Notes under the pieces: generated by a model
Told to the model about the DNA's origin: nothing
Seen by the model: the letters and a program-made list of their open reading frames with translations, nothing else
Databases searched by the model: none
NCBI RefSeq assembly: GCF_003014485.1
Contig: NZ_PYGA01000010.1
Coordinates: forward strand, 62,001 to 126,000
Source: Murinocardiopsis flavida
GTDB taxonomy: Bacteria > Actinomycetota > Actinomycetes > Streptosporangiales > Streptosporangiaceae
Length of the DNA: 64,000 bases
Direction: 5' to 3'
In this document: positions 49,414 through 58,907 of the stretch, piece after piece
Layout: each line of letters begins with the position of its first letter
Numbering within the stretch: position 1 is the stretch's first letter
Made by a program: the position numbers and the translations under genes

Positions 49414-51111
49414 TCAGTGGGCGCCGATGCCCGTCAGGGACCGGACGCGGAGCTCGTGGTAGCGGGGGGTGTTGCGCTCACCCGAGGCGAGCGTGCCGAT
49501 CACGGCGCACAGGAAGCCGATGGGGATGGACACCAGGCCGGGGTTCTCCAACGGGAACAGCTGGATGTCGATCCAGGCCGGCAGCAGCGACAGGTTCTCC
49601 CCCGCGGGCGACACCTTCCCCGACATCACCGGCGACAGCACCACCAGCACCAGCGAGGCGATCAGCCCGCCGTACACGGCGCTCTCCACGCCCTGGGTGT
49701 TGAACCGGCGCCAGAACATCGAGAGGACGATCACCGGCAGGTTCGCCGCCGCCGCTATGGCGAAGGCGAGGCCCACGAGGAAGGCGACGTTCAGGTTCTG
49801 CGCGAAGATCGCCAGGGCGACGGCGATGGTGCCGACGACCGCGGCGGAGAACCGCGCGGCGCCGACCTCCTGCGACTCGCGGGGCCGCCCCCACATCAGG
49901 ATGTGCCCGAACACGTCGTGCGCGATCGACGTGGACGACGCCAGGGTCAGGCTCGCGATGACGGCGAGGATGGTCGCCAGCGCCACAGCGGCGATGAACG
50001 CCAGCAGCACGGCGCCGCCCACGGGCCCGGCGAGGCGGGTCCCCAGCTCCTCGGCGAGCATCGGCACCGCGGTGTTGCCGGACGGGTCCTGCGCGGCGAT
50101 GCGCTCGGGCCCCACCAGCGCCGCTGCGCCGAAGCCGAGGGCGAGCGTCATCAGATAGAACGCGCCCACCAGGACGATGGTGCGGTTGACCGAGGCGCGC
50201 GCCGATCTGCCGTCGGGCACCGTGTAGAAGCGGATGAGGATGTGTGGCAGCGCCGCCGTCCCCAACACCAGGCCCAGGCCCAGGCTGAACAGGTCGAGCT
50301 TGTTGGCAAGGGTCTGCATCGGGTCGCCGGGGACGTCGACGCCGTAGCGCTGCCCGGGTTCGAGGAACGCGGTGCCCTGGCCGCTCGCGTCGGCCGCGGC
50401 GGTGAGCAGCCCGCTGACGTTGAACCCGAACACCCCGAGGACGCCGACGGTCAGCAGCGCCGAACCCGCGAGGAGCAGCAGCGCCTTGGTGATCTGCAAC
50501 CAGGTGGCCGCCTTCATCCCGCCGTACATCACGTAGATGATCATCAGCACGCCGACACCGACGATGGCGAGGACCCTGGCCTGCCCGGCGTCCATCCCGA
50601 GGAAGGTGCCGCCGTTGTGGATGCCGAACAGCAGGGTGACCAGGGCTCCCGCGCCGACCATCTGCGCGACCAGGTAGCAGATGGAGACGGTGACCGTGGA
50701 GATGGAGCAGGCCAGCCTGACGCGCATCCGGCGCATGCGGAACGCCGGGATGTCGGCCATGGTGAACCGGCCGGCGTTGCGCATGAGCTGCGACAGCGGC
50801 AGCACCAGCAGCCAGGCGACGAGGAATCCAACGGAGTACAGGAAGCCGTCGTAGCCGTTCAGCGAGATCATGCCAGCGATGCCGAGGAACGAGGCCGCCG
50901 ACAGGTAGTCGCCGGTGAGGGCGAGTCCGTTCTGGGTGCTGGAGTACGCGCGCCCGCCGGCGTAGAAGTCGTCGGCGCCGCTGGTGGTGCGGCGCGCGCG
51001 GATGGTGATGGCGAGGGTCCCCCCGATGAACACGGCGAACAGGCCGAGGGTCCACGCGTGCCGGGTGCTGAAGCCCTCCCCTGCCGCAGCTGCGAGATCA
51101 CTGAGGTTCAC
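49414..51111 (-). CDS. actP: cation/acetate-type symporter (ActP/MctC-like)
   Basis: A 565-residue SSS transporter of the ActP/MctC branch (acetate, pyruvate, propionate uptake). Signatures are DDFYAGGRAYSSTQNGLALT, GDYLSAASFLGIAGMISLNG, RNAGRFTMADIPAFRMRRM, LPHILIRFYTVPDG and ASSTSIAHDVFGHIL. About 13 hydrophobic helices are visible. The GTG start (51109-51111) overlaps the stop of the DUF485 gene (GTGA), as in the conserved yjcH-actP pairing. Symbol by similarity; the substrate may be another monocarboxylate. Confidence 0.9.
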   Translation of the reverse strand: MNLSDLAAAAGEGFSTRHAWTLGLFAVFIGGTLAITIRARRTTSGADDFYAGGRAYSSTQNGLALTGDYLSAASFLGIAGMISLNGYDGFLYSVGFLVAWLLVLPLSQLMRNAGRFTMADIPAFRMRRMRVRLACSISTVTVSICYLVAQMVGAGALVTLLFGIHNGGTFLGMDAGQARVLAIVGVGVLMIIYVMYGGMKAATWLQITKALLLLAGSALLTVGVLGVFGFNVSGLLTAAADASGQGTAFLEPGQRYGVDVPGDPMQTLANKLDLFSLGLGLVLGTAALPHILIRFYTVPDGRSARASVNRTIVLVGAFYLMTLALGFGAAALVGPERIAAQDPSGNTAVPMLAEELGTRLAGPVGGAVLLAFIAAVALATILAVIASLTLASSTSIAHDVFGHILMWGRPRESQEVGAARFSAAVVGTIAVALAIFAQNLNVAFLVGLAFAIAAAANLPVIVLSMFWRRFNTQGVESAVYGGLIASLVLVVLSPVMSGKVSPAGENLSLLPAWIDIQLFPLENPGLVSIPIGFLCAVIGTLASGERNTPRYHELRVRSLTGIGAH

Positions 51112-51563
51112 GGCTGCACCACTCTCCCGTTCCGGGCGGCGGAGCGGTCGGATTCGGCGTGGATCTCATCGGCGAGCGGGTCGATGCACCGCTCGGCGTA
51201 TCGGGCGAATGCCCACGCGAACACGAGGGTCGTCGCGAATTGCCCGATTCCGAACAGCAGCGCCACATTGATGTCGCCGAGTACCTGAATGGACATGAAA
51301 TCGCGCGCATACGCCGTGAGGTAGAGGTAGCACAGGTACCAGCCGAGGCATACCGTGACGAGAATTGCGGTGGCGGCGGCGAATCGTCGCCGCAATCTGA
51401 CGAATCGGGTGTCGGTCCCCACTCGGACGGTGTACGGTCCGCGTTCGGCGAGGCGGCTCCTGCCGTCGCCGTCGCGCGGCCCGCCCCCCACAACGGGCAG
51501 CCGCGGCGCGGGCGGCGCCTTGCGAGGCGCCTTTCGCGACGCCTCTTGGACATGGTCGACCAC
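51108..51563 (-). CDS. DUF485 membrane protein (YjcH-like)
   Basis: A 151-residue protein. The N-terminal ~55 residues are polar and rich in Ala/Pro/Arg. The DUF485 part has FVRLRRRFAAATAILVTVCL, WYLCYLYLTAYARDFMSIQV, and NVALLFGIGQFATTLVFAWA, giving two membrane helices. DUF485 proteins precede actP in many genomes and probably form part of the transporter. The GTG at 51563 has GGGGGGAA 5 bp upstream; a longer frame to 51893 lacks such a site. It is co-translated with actP through a 4-bp overlap. Confidence 0.85.
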   Translation of the reverse strand: MVDHVQEASRKAPRKAPPAPRLPVVGGGPRDGDGRSRLAERGPYTVRVGTDTRFVRLRRRFAAATAILVTVCLGWYLCYLYLTAYARDFMSIQVLGDINVALLFGIGQFATTLVFAWAFARYAERCIDPLADEIHAESDRSAARNGRVVQP

Positions 51564-52195
51564 GTTATTCCCCCCAAATACCGGACGGACCGAGGCGTGC
51601 GACGCCGGGCCCGCCGTTTCCCCCCGCGGCCGTTCCGCCGCGCGCATTCGGCGGCGGGGACCGCGCACTTCGAGAACGCCCCGCCGCTCAACGGCGGGCC
51701 GCATGGGGTCCCGCGGCGAACGGGGCACCCACCACGTTAACCGGATACCGGCAGGCTCGTTCGGGTTATCCGAAATTCGGCCGATGAGATTCCGATCGAA
51801 CCGGACATGGTCCGATAAAGCGCGCGAACGTGCGGTGCGAATGCGAAATACGGTCGCTACCCGGCGGGTGCGCGCGGAAAAGGATGCGCACAATTCCGCT
51901 TCGACGGCCGCTACCCGCCGGAGAACAGCCGAGGAAAATGGACATCAGGTAACAAGCGGTTACCGAATGCCGGTGCGCATTGCCCTCGCGCGCGCGGCGT
52001 GGTTGATTGGAAGACACGGTCAGTGATCATTCGATCACAATGCGGCAGCGTGGTCGAGCCGGCTCCGCCGCCCCACCGGACGGTGGCGCCGCGGCAGCCG
52101 CACCCGCGATCCGCGACCGGATCGAACGGGTGCCCCAGGGTGCCCCGGTTCGCAGGAGGGGGCGGACCGGGGCACCGCCGCGTGTCCGTCCCGGA
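51564..52195. promoter_or_regulatory. 632-bp intergenic region upstream of DUF485-actP
   Basis: No gene is supported. The right half is AT-richer. It contains GGTAAC/GTTACC arms (51948-51964, 5-bp spacer) and a short inverted repeat GTGATC/GATCAC (4-bp spacer) at 52023-52038, both candidate operator sites for the symporter operon. At 52139-52176 an 11-bp stem (GGTGCCCCGGT / ACCGGGGCACC) lies just after the OmpA-like stop and should be that gene's terminator. Confidence 0.4.
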
Positions 52196-53344
52196 TCAGT
52201 CCTTGCGCGCCGAGACGACCACCCGGCGGTTCTCCGGGGTGCCGGCGTCGCCCGACTTGTTCGGCACCGCGGGCCTCGACTCGCCGTAGCCGGTCGCCTT
52301 CAGCCGGCCCTTGTCGACGCCGCCGTCGTCCACGAGCCACGTGAGCACCGTCTCGGCGCGGCGCTCGGAGAGGTCCTGGTTCTCGGACTCCGAACCCACG
52401 GAGTCGGTGTGGCCTTCAATCGCGATCTCGGCGTCATCGGGCAGCTCGTCGCCGATGTGCTCGCCGACCGCCTTCAAATGCCGCACCGCCCCGTCCTTCA
52501 ACTCGTGGGAACCGGAGTCGAACAGGACGTCGGAATCGAGGTTGTAGGCGATGGCACCGTCGCTCTCCAGCACCTCGGTCTCCCCGGCCCGCCGGCTCTC
52601 GATGCGGTCGCTCTCGACCTTGACGCTGGGGACCTTCACGCTGGGGACAACGACGCGGGGCACCTCGATCGCGGGGATGCGCGTACCGTCCTCGGCGCGC
52701 CCGGAGGGGCGGCGCAGCGACGGCCGCGACAGCGACGGGCGGCGCTCGGAGGAGCGGTACACCGAAGAGCGCCGCACCGAGGAGACGCGCTCACCGGCCT
52801 CGGTGGGCTTCTCCTGGCACACCTCGTCCTCGCTCTTGCCCGGGATCTTCACCTCGTTCAGGACCTTCTCGTTCTCCGCCTCCGACCTGATGGACACCCC
52901 TTCGGCGCTGAGGCCGGGGATCGAGGCCGAGGGGATCCGCACGGCGGGGATCACGGCGCCGGGGATCTCCACCGCGCCCAGGCACCCGCCGGGCGCCTCC
53001 GCCACCTCGGCGCACTGCGCGGGGACGCGCTGCGCCGGAATCGACACGCCCGGGATCTCGCCTGCCTCCTGGAGGACGGTGCCGGACTTGTCCTTGATCT
53101 CCGGGATCTGCACGGCCGCGGTGCGCACCGCGGCGATCTCCACCGCCTCGATGAAGACGCTGTCGCCGGTGCAGTCGGCGGGATCCGCGTCGGGGGCCGC
53201 CTGAGCCGCCGAAGGCGACGGGCTCGACTCGGCCGCGCCGTCGCCACCTGCGCTCTTACCGTCGGGGGCGAACCGGTCCAGGGTGCCGCACGCGGTGAGC
53301 GCAAGAGCGAGCAGGCAGACGGGAGCGGCGTGGAACAACTTCAT
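52196..53344 (-). CDS. OmpA-family lipoprotein
   Basis: A 382-residue lipoprotein. The signal peptide ends in a lipobox LTAC|G (Cys about residue 19). A low-complexity region follows, then a central domain built of short repeated IP-E/I modules (IPEIKDKSGTV, IPGVSIPAQRVP, IPGAVIPAVRIPSASIPGLS) and a Ser/Arg-rich stretch. The C-terminal OmpA domain has LFDSGSHELKDGAVRHLKAV, AIEGHTDSVGSES and GYGESRP, peptidoglycan-binding motifs. It is probably anchored to the membrane and bound to the cell wall. AGGAGA precedes the ATG at 53344. Confidence 0.9.
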   Translation of the reverse strand: MKLFHAAPVCLLALALTACGTLDRFAPDGKSAGGDGAAESSPSPSAAQAAPDADPADCTGDSVFIEAVEIAAVRTAAVQIPEIKDKSGTVLQEAGEIPGVSIPAQRVPAQCAEVAEAPGGCLGAVEIPGAVIPAVRIPSASIPGLSAEGVSIRSEAENEKVLNEVKIPGKSEDEVCQEKPTEAGERVSSVRRSSVYRSSERRPSLSRPSLRRPSGRAEDGTRIPAIEVPRVVVPSVKVPSVKVESDRIESRRAGETEVLESDGAIAYNLDSDVLFDSGSHELKDGAVRHLKAVGEHIGDELPDDAEIAIEGHTDSVGSESENQDLSERRAETVLTWLVDDGGVDKGRLKATGYGESRPAVPNKSGDAGTPENRRVVVSARKD

Positions 53345-53464
53345 GGGGGATTCTCCTGGCGATCGGGGGATTCGGCCCGGCCTCGGAGTGAACGACCGGG
53401 TCACGTGGGTACGACTGCGGGCCGCCGGAAAAGGTTCCCGGCGGCCCGCGGCTTTACCCTGCGT

Positions 53465-54349
53465 TCATCGGCCCGCGATGAACGCGGTGTCCCCCGCATC
53501 CGGTGTTTCGGCACCGGGTGCGAACACGCCCACGGCGTCGTAGGCGTGCCAGGACCCTTCGGTCTTGGTGATGCTGATGACGTTCTCACCCCGCACGAAG
53601 TCCCTCGCCGGCAGCCGGAGCTCGACGAACGACGGCCGCAGCGCCGTGCCGGGCACCGTGGCGTCGCCTTCGAGGGAGCCGCGCGTGGCACCGCCCCGGA
53701 ACTCGATCTCCACGGTGTCGGTGTCGTTGACGGCCAGAGTGGCCTTCCCCGCAGCGGTGGCGTGGGTGTCGATGAGCCAGATGGCGAGCCCCAGCTCCTC
53801 CTCCGGTTCCGCCTGCAAGGAGAACCGCATGGCGAAGGTGTGCTGCTTGCGGCCGGCCCAGGAGTCGGCCGGGCCGGGGTGCAGGTAGCTCCAGTCGGTG
53901 CGCGGATTGCTCTTGCCCACGGTGAAGTCGACGCCCTTGGGGAAGCGCGCGGCGTAGAGGGCGTAGTCGGCGGGTGCCAGCGCGAGTTCGAGGCTCTTGG
54001 AGTCGAACTTGCCGACCTGCGCGAGCGGGCGGCCCCGCACGACCAGCGACTCCTCGGTGGTGCCGTCGACGGTCCGCGACGCGCCGCTGCGCTCGCCCGC
54101 CGCGTCGACGGTGACGATGGTGTAGTGCCGGGTCTGCTTCTCCGGGCCCAGTGTGGCGTGGGTGAAGCGCCCGTAGACGGTCTTGCCGATGAGGTTCTCG
54201 GGGACGGGTTCGACGTCGGCGGACTCCGAGGCGTACACGGCGTAGTGGTCGACCAGCGGTTCCCAGGAGGCGAGCCGCCAGGTGAGGTCGATGGCGCCGA
54301 TGCGGCCGTCGGTGTGCAGCCGGGTCACCGGCCGGGGACTGCGGCTCAC
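53465..54349 (-). CDS. fibronectin-III / rhamnogalacturonate-lyase CBM-like protein
   Basis: A 294-residue protein starting (GTG) MSRSPRPVTRLHTDGRIGAI. The first ~90 residues fold like a fibronectin type III domain (IDLTWRLASWEPLVDHYAVY, RFTHATLGPEKQTRHYTIVT). The rest resembles the C-terminal CBM-like domain of rhamnogalacturonate lyases (VGKFDSKSLELALAPADYAL, KSNPRTDWSYLHP, AIWLIDTHATAAGKATLAVN, GENVISITKTEGSW). No catalytic lyase domain and no signal peptide are seen. The GTG overlaps the phosphatase stop by 4 bp (GTGA), so the two are made together; it may bind carbohydrate or be exported with the phosphatase. Confidence 0.7.
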   Translation of the reverse strand: MSRSPRPVTRLHTDGRIGAIDLTWRLASWEPLVDHYAVYASESADVEPVPENLIGKTVYGRFTHATLGPEKQTRHYTIVTVDAAGERSGASRTVDGTTEESLVVRGRPLAQVGKFDSKSLELALAPADYALYAARFPKGVDFTVGKSNPRTDWSYLHPGPADSWAGRKQHTFAMRFSLQAEPEEELGLAIWLIDTHATAAGKATLAVNDTDTVEIEFRGGATRGSLEGDATVPGTALRPSFVELRLPARDFVRGENVISITKTEGSWHAYDAVGVFAPGAETPDAGDTAFIAGR

Positions 54350-55950
54350 TGCGTTCCTCCGCTCACGGGGTTGAGGCCGGGCCGGCCGGCCTCGGTGACG
54401 AAGCGCGCCGCCGAGGTGACCTTCCCGGAGTCGTCGGCCTCGACCTGGTCGACGACCCTGAAGTCGGAGGTGACCTCCGCGCCGGTCATGCCGACGTGGA
54501 CGTATCCGCGCTGGCCGTTGTACAGCCTGACGTGCGGGTTGCTCAGCCACAGCTCGGCGAGCTCGTCGGTGGGCGCGCCGTTGCCGTTGGAGGAGATGGA
54601 CGTGGTGATGAGCTCGGTCCCGATGGTCTCGGAGTCGGGATCGGTGAAGTCGCGCTTGAGGTCCGCTGCGACGTGCCGGTGGATGTCGCCGGTGAGCACG
54701 AGGGGGTTGTCGACCCGCTGCTCGGTGAGAGCCTCGAAGAGGCGGTCGCGGTTGGCGGTGAACCCGTCCCAGGAGTCGTAGCTGTAGCTGACCCCCGGCC
54801 CCGGTGTGCGGTCGATGCTCGCCAGCACCACCTGCTGGACCAGGACGTTCCACACGGCCTCGCTGCGGCCGAGACCGTCGTAGAGCCACTTCTCCTGGTC
54901 GCGGCCGAGGAGCGAGCGGTCGGGGTCGGTGTGCTCGCCGCCCGGCGCGGTGTCGGTGGGCGGAGGATCGCGGTACTGCCGGGTGTCGAGGACGTTGAAC
55001 TCGGCGAGGCGCCCGAACCGCACCCGCCGGTACAGGTCCATGTCGGGGCCCTTGGGCAGGGCGTCGACGCCGATGGGCTGGTTCTCGTACCAGGCGCGGT
55101 AGCCGACCGCGCGCCTGCGGACGAAGTCCTCGGGCGTGATGTTGTACTCGGAGTGCTCCGCCGCGTAGTTGTTCTCGACCTCGTGGTCGTCGGTGGTGAC
55201 GAGCCACGGCGCGGCGGCGTGGGCGGCCTGGAGGTTCGGGTCGAGCTTGGTGAGTGCGTAGCGCAGGCGGTACTGCTCCAGCGTGACCGTCTCGGCGGCG
55301 TGCTCCTCGCCGAGCTCGCCGGCGCCCTGGCGCCACAGGTTGCCCGACGTGATGCCGTACTCGTAGATGTAGTCGCCGAGGAAGAGCACCAGGTCGAGGT
55401 CCTGCTCGGCCATGTGGCGGTACGCGGTGTAGTGGCCGTGGTACCAGGCGGCGCACGATGCCATGGCGAACGCGGCCGAGCCGGGGCGGGAGTCGCGGGC
55501 GGGCGCGGTGCGGGTGCGGCCCACCGGGCTGATCTCGCGGCCGGCGCGGAACCGGTAGTAGTAGTCGCGGCCCGGTTCGAGCCCCTTGACCTCGGGGTGG
55601 ACGGAGTGGCCGAGTTCGGCGGACGCGACGGCCCTGCCGCGCCGGACGATCTTGGTGAACCGGCGGTCGGCGGCGACCTCGTACTCCACGGTGACGTCGC
55701 GCCGGCCCATGCCGCCGTGGCCGTCGGGGGCGAGCGGCTCAGGCGCGAGGCGGGTCCACAGCGCGATGCCGTCGGACGTGGGGTCGCCCGACGCCACACC
55801 GAGTCGGAAGGGGTCGGCCGGCACCGCCCCGGTGAGCGGGGCGGCGTGCGCGGGCGCGCCGGTCCCCAAGGTGAACGCTGCGGCGGTGATGCCCGTGAGC
55901 GCGAGGAAGGCACGCCGGTCGGGATGGATGCTCGGTGGATCTTGGCCCAT
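54346..55950 (-). CDS. PhoD-type alkaline phosphatase, Tat-exported
   Basis: A 534-residue secreted phosphodiesterase/phosphatase. The N-terminus has the twin-arginine motif DRRAFLALTG followed by a hydrophobic segment and an AHA|AP site near residue 37. A PhoD N-terminal beta domain is followed by the metallophosphoesterase part: LFLGDYIYEYG, TTDDHEVENNYAAE, and LVLTGDIHRHVAAD supply the Fe/Ca ligands. It liberates phosphate from phosphoesters outside the cell. The stop overlaps the start of the CBM-like gene. I do not see a convincing PHO box upstream. Confidence 0.93.
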   Translation of the reverse strand: MGQDPPSIHPDRRAFLALTGITAAAFTLGTGAPAHAAPLTGAVPADPFRLGVASGDPTSDGIALWTRLAPEPLAPDGHGGMGRRDVTVEYEVAADRRFTKIVRRGRAVASAELGHSVHPEVKGLEPGRDYYYRFRAGREISPVGRTRTAPARDSRPGSAAFAMASCAAWYHGHYTAYRHMAEQDLDLVLFLGDYIYEYGITSGNLWRQGAGELGEEHAAETVTLEQYRLRYALTKLDPNLQAAHAAAPWLVTTDDHEVENNYAAEHSEYNITPEDFVRRRAVGYRAWYENQPIGVDALPKGPDMDLYRRVRFGRLAEFNVLDTRQYRDPPPTDTAPGGEHTDPDRSLLGRDQEKWLYDGLGRSEAVWNVLVQQVVLASIDRTPGPGVSYSYDSWDGFTANRDRLFEALTEQRVDNPLVLTGDIHRHVAADLKRDFTDPDSETIGTELITTSISSNGNGAPTDELAELWLSNPHVRLYNGQRGYVHVGMTGAEVTSDFRVVDQVEADDSGKVTSAARFVTEAGRPGLNPVSGGTQ

Positions 55951-56223
55951 GCGACGGTTCCATCTACTCGGGGATGGACGCTTACCGAACGAGCCTCAGA
56001 GTTTTCGATTGACGTGCTGTGTTGCCAGGGTGAAACGGATGTGGACCCTGAGGAACAAGTTCACTTCACAGCGTCGCCTAAACCGGGGGCGAAGTACACC
56101 AACCGGAACGTGAGTTGCCGGAATCGGTCAGCGGCTCGGCGGGTCGGGCGCGTCACAACGGCGTGCGGGCCGCCACCCGGCATGGGCGGCGGCCCGCATC
56201 GCTGTCCCCCGGGTCCTCCCGGG

Positions 56224-56697
56224 TCAGCGCGCGGCGCTGCCCGCCGCCGCGTCGGCCTCCTGTGCGGCGCGCGGCCTGCCCCAGGGCAGGAGGCGGTCGA
56301 CGGCGTAGCGTCCGCCGTTGAAGCCGAGCGCGAGCGCGGCCGCGCCCAGCACGAGGACCAGTTCGAAGGCCGGGCCGCCATCGGCGCTGACGAGCGGCTG
56401 GCCGACGTGGGCCACGGTGTAGGCGGCCGCCATCTGCGCGGCGAGCAGCACGCCCGCCACCGGCAGGAGCGCACCGATGACGAGGGCGATGCCGCCGCCG
56501 AACTCGATGACCATGGCGAGCGCCGCGGCGGCCGCGGGCATCGGCACGCCCATGGCACCGAAGCCCTCGGCGGTGCCCGCGACCCCTCCGCTGATCTTCT
56601 GCCATCCGTGCACGATGAAGACGATGCCGACGGCTATGCGCGCGATGAGCGCGGTCGCATCGGCGGCGCGACGCATCGTCGTGGTCGGTGCGAACAT
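56224..56697 (-). CDS. DoxX family membrane protein
   Basis: A 157-residue protein with four hydrophobic helices. ALIARIAVGIVFIVHGWQKI (the DoxX N-terminal signature with HGWQK), GVPMPAAAAALAMVIEFGGG and VGQPLVSADGGPAFELVLVLGA are typical, with GFNGGRYAVDRLL after the last helix. DoxX proteins form subunits of quinone-linked oxidoreductases or act in redox stress protection. It is monocistronic, between the phosphatase operon and the next divergent gene. Confidence 0.9.
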   Translation of the reverse strand: MFAPTTTMRRAADATALIARIAVGIVFIVHGWQKISGGVAGTAEGFGAMGVPMPAAAAALAMVIEFGGGIALVIGALLPVAGVLLAAQMAAAYTVAHVGQPLVSADGGPAFELVLVLGAAALALGFNGGRYAVDRLLPWGRPRAAQEADAAAGSAAR

Positions 56698-56973
56698 CGG
56701 TGACTCCTCGATGAGCTGCTAGTTACAGGGAAAACTCTTCCTTGGAAAGGGTATCCTATCCGCTACCCCGCCCACACGGAAAGCGACCGGATGCGATTTG
56801 TGCCGCACCGCCGCCGTGCCGCGCGAACGCCCCTGGTCCGCCCCGTTGTTCGCTAGGCTCGCGTGGGCACCTTCGGCACCGCGGAACCGCGTTGCCTGGC
56901 AGAGCCTTATCGAACAGGTGTATGATCGGGACTTCCCGTACCCGCACACCGAGCCGAAGGGGATGCCACCGCC

Positions 56974-57219
56974 GTGGTCACCGAGGTCTTCACCCGCAAG
57001 TACTGCGACCCCCACGCCCTCCTCGACGAGAAGATCGAGGCCACCGAGGTCATCCAGTTCGCCTGGGATGGCGCCCTCCGCGAGGTCGACTCCTGCGGCG
57101 AGTGCAAGAAGGAGTACGACGCCCGCGTCGAGCCGCTCCTCGACTACTCCCGCCCGGTGAAGAAGCAGCGCCGCGCCAAGAAGTCCGACTCCGAGTCCGG
57201 GGACGCCGCCGACTCCTGA
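56974..57219 (+). CDS. small Cys-containing protein, function unknown
   Basis: An 81-residue protein starting (GTG) MVTEVFTRKYCDPHALLDEK. Pattern: a Cys-x-x-His near the start (CDPH), a strand VIQFAWDGALREVDSCGECK, and an acidic/lysine-rich tail ending SESGDAADS. The CxxH and CxxC (DSCGEC) pairs could form one zinc ribbon. AAGGGG precedes the GTG. A TATGAT -10-like box lies at 56921-56926, about 48 bp upstream. I cannot name its family; similar small proteins are common in actinomycetes. Confidence 0.7.
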   Translation: MVTEVFTRKYCDPHALLDEKIEATEVIQFAWDGALREVDSCGECKKEYDARVEPLLDYSRPVKKQRRAKKSDSESGDAADS

Positions 57220-57410
57220 GCCGTGCCGCCGCGGGCGCGGCACCCGCCGCCCCGACGGCGGTTCGACCCCTTTGCCTGTCTCCGTACCGAATCTGATGGA
57301 ATCGCCCGACTAAACGGTCGTGTTCAGGTGCGCTCACGAAAAGCGGTAACATCGCGCGACGTAAGCACACTTGCCCCAAAAGGGTCTATATCGGGCGCGG
57401 AGACAGGATA

Positions 57411-58901
57411 TTGAGCATCTGGCGCACTAAGAGCATCGAACAGTCGATCAGGGATACCGATGAGCCCGGCCACAAGCTCAAGAAGGACCTCACCGGCTTC
57501 GACCTGATCGTCTTCGGCATCGGTGTGATCATCGGCACCGGCATCTTCGTCGTCACCGGGCGCCAGGCCGCCGAGAACGCCGGCCCGGCGATCGTGGTGT
57601 CCTTCCTGATCGCCGGCCTGGTGTGCGCGCTCGCGGCCATGTGCTACGCCGAGTTCGCCTCCACGGTGCCGGTGGCGGGCAGCGCCTACACCTTCGGTTA
57701 CGCGAGCCTCGGCGAGTTCGTCGCCTGGATCATCGGCTGGGACCTCGTCCTGGAGTTCACCCTCGCCGCGGCCGTGGTCGCCACCGGGTGGTCGGGGTAC
57801 GCCGGCGACCTCATCGGGATCCCCACCAGCGTGCCCATCGGCGGCGGGCTCACCCTCAACTTCGGCGCGATGTTCATCGTCGTGCTCCTGGGCACCCTCG
57901 CCACACTCGGCACCAAGCTCTCCAGCCGGGTCTCGGCCGTGATCGTCGCCATCAAGGTCGGCGTCGTGCTGTTCATCATCGCGGCCGGCGCGCTCTACGT
58001 GAAGGTGTCCAACTGGACCCCCTTCATCCCTGCTGCCGAGCCGCTCCCGGCCGCCGACGTGTCGGTCCGCCACCTCCCGCTGAGCCAGGTCCTGCTGGGC
58101 ATCGAACCCGCCCAGTTCGGCCTGTGGGGCGTCATCGCGGCGGCGTCGATCGTGTTCTTCTCCTTCATCGGCTTCGACATCGTCGCCACCACCGCCGAGG
58201 AGACCAAGAACCCGCGGCGCGACATGCCCGTCGGGATCTTCGGCTCGCTGATCATCGTCACCGTGCTGTACATGGCCGTGGCCGCCGTCGTCACCGGCAT
58301 GCGGCCGTTCGGCGAACTCACCGGCGACGCCCCGCTCGCCGAGGCGTTCCGCCAGGTCGGCGCCGACTGGGCGGGCACGCTCATCTCGCTCGGCGGGGTC
58401 ATCGGCATCACCACCGTCATCCTCGTGCTGATGATGGGCCAGTCGCGGGTGGCGTTCGCCATGTCGCGCGACGGCCTGCTGCCCCGCGGCCTGTCCCTGA
58501 CCAGCAAGCGGTTCGGCACGCCCTACGTCATGACCATCATCACCACGGTCGTGGTGGCCGTGCTGGCCGGGCTGGTGCCCATCGCCGCGCTGGAGGAGAT
58601 GGTCAACATCGGCACGCTGTTCGCGTTCGTCGTGGTCTCCATCGGCGTCATCGTGCTGCGCCGCACCCGCCCCGACCTCCCCCGCGCGTTCCGCGCCCCG
58701 TGGGTGCCGTTCCTGCCCATCGTCGCGGCGCTCGCCTGCGTGTGGCTGATGCTCAACCTCACGGTCGACACCTGGATCCGGTTCCTGATCTGGATGGCCA
58801 TCGGCGTCGTCGTGTACTTCTGCTACGGCATGCGCCACAGCCGCGTCGGCCGCGCGAACCGCACCCAAGAAGGACTGAACACCGGCGAGAAGTCGGACTG
58901 A
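57411..58901 (+). CDS. APC-family amino acid permease
   Basis: A 496-residue transporter with about twelve hydrophobic segments. TM1 has the APC consensus FGIGVIIGTGIFVVTG at about residues 36-51. Also present are AGLVCALAAMCYAEFASTVP, FFSFIGFDIVATTAEETKNP, and GRVAFAMSRDG-type loop RVAFAMSRDGLLP. This resembles the CAT/YfnA cationic amino acid group. The TTG start at 57411 follows GGAG/AGGA. It is monocistronic and is followed by a strong hairpin shared with the convergent hut genes; a role in histidine uptake is possible but not shown. Confidence 0.9.
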   Translation: MSIWRTKSIEQSIRDTDEPGHKLKKDLTGFDLIVFGIGVIIGTGIFVVTGRQAAENAGPAIVVSFLIAGLVCALAAMCYAEFASTVPVAGSAYTFGYASLGEFVAWIIGWDLVLEFTLAAAVVATGWSGYAGDLIGIPTSVPIGGGLTLNFGAMFIVVLLGTLATLGTKLSSRVSAVIVAIKVGVVLFIIAAGALYVKVSNWTPFIPAAEPLPAADVSVRHLPLSQVLLGIEPAQFGLWGVIAAASIVFFSFIGFDIVATTAEETKNPRRDMPVGIFGSLIIVTVLYMAVAAVVTGMRPFGELTGDAPLAEAFRQVGADWAGTLISLGGVIGITTVILVLMMGQSRVAFAMSRDGLLPRGLSLTSKRFGTPYVMTIITTVVVAVLAGLVPIAALEEMVNIGTLFAFVVVSIGVIVLRRTRPDLPRAFRAPWVPFLPIVAALACVWLMLNLTVDTWIRFLIWMAIGVVVYFCYGMRHSRVGRANRTQEGLNTGEKSD

Positions 58902-58907
58902 ACAAAC

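Noticed and set aside
52023-52038. GTGATC-ATTC-GATCAC as a CRP/GlxR site.
   Set aside because: The spacing between GTGA and TCAC is 8 bp rather than the 6 bp of CRP-type sites, so only a generic inverted repeat is reported.
55951-56110. PHO box upstream of the PhoD gene (GTTTCACCC-like and GTTCAC-like words).
   Set aside because: No direct repeats with the 11-bp spacing expected of a PHO box could be found in the right orientation.
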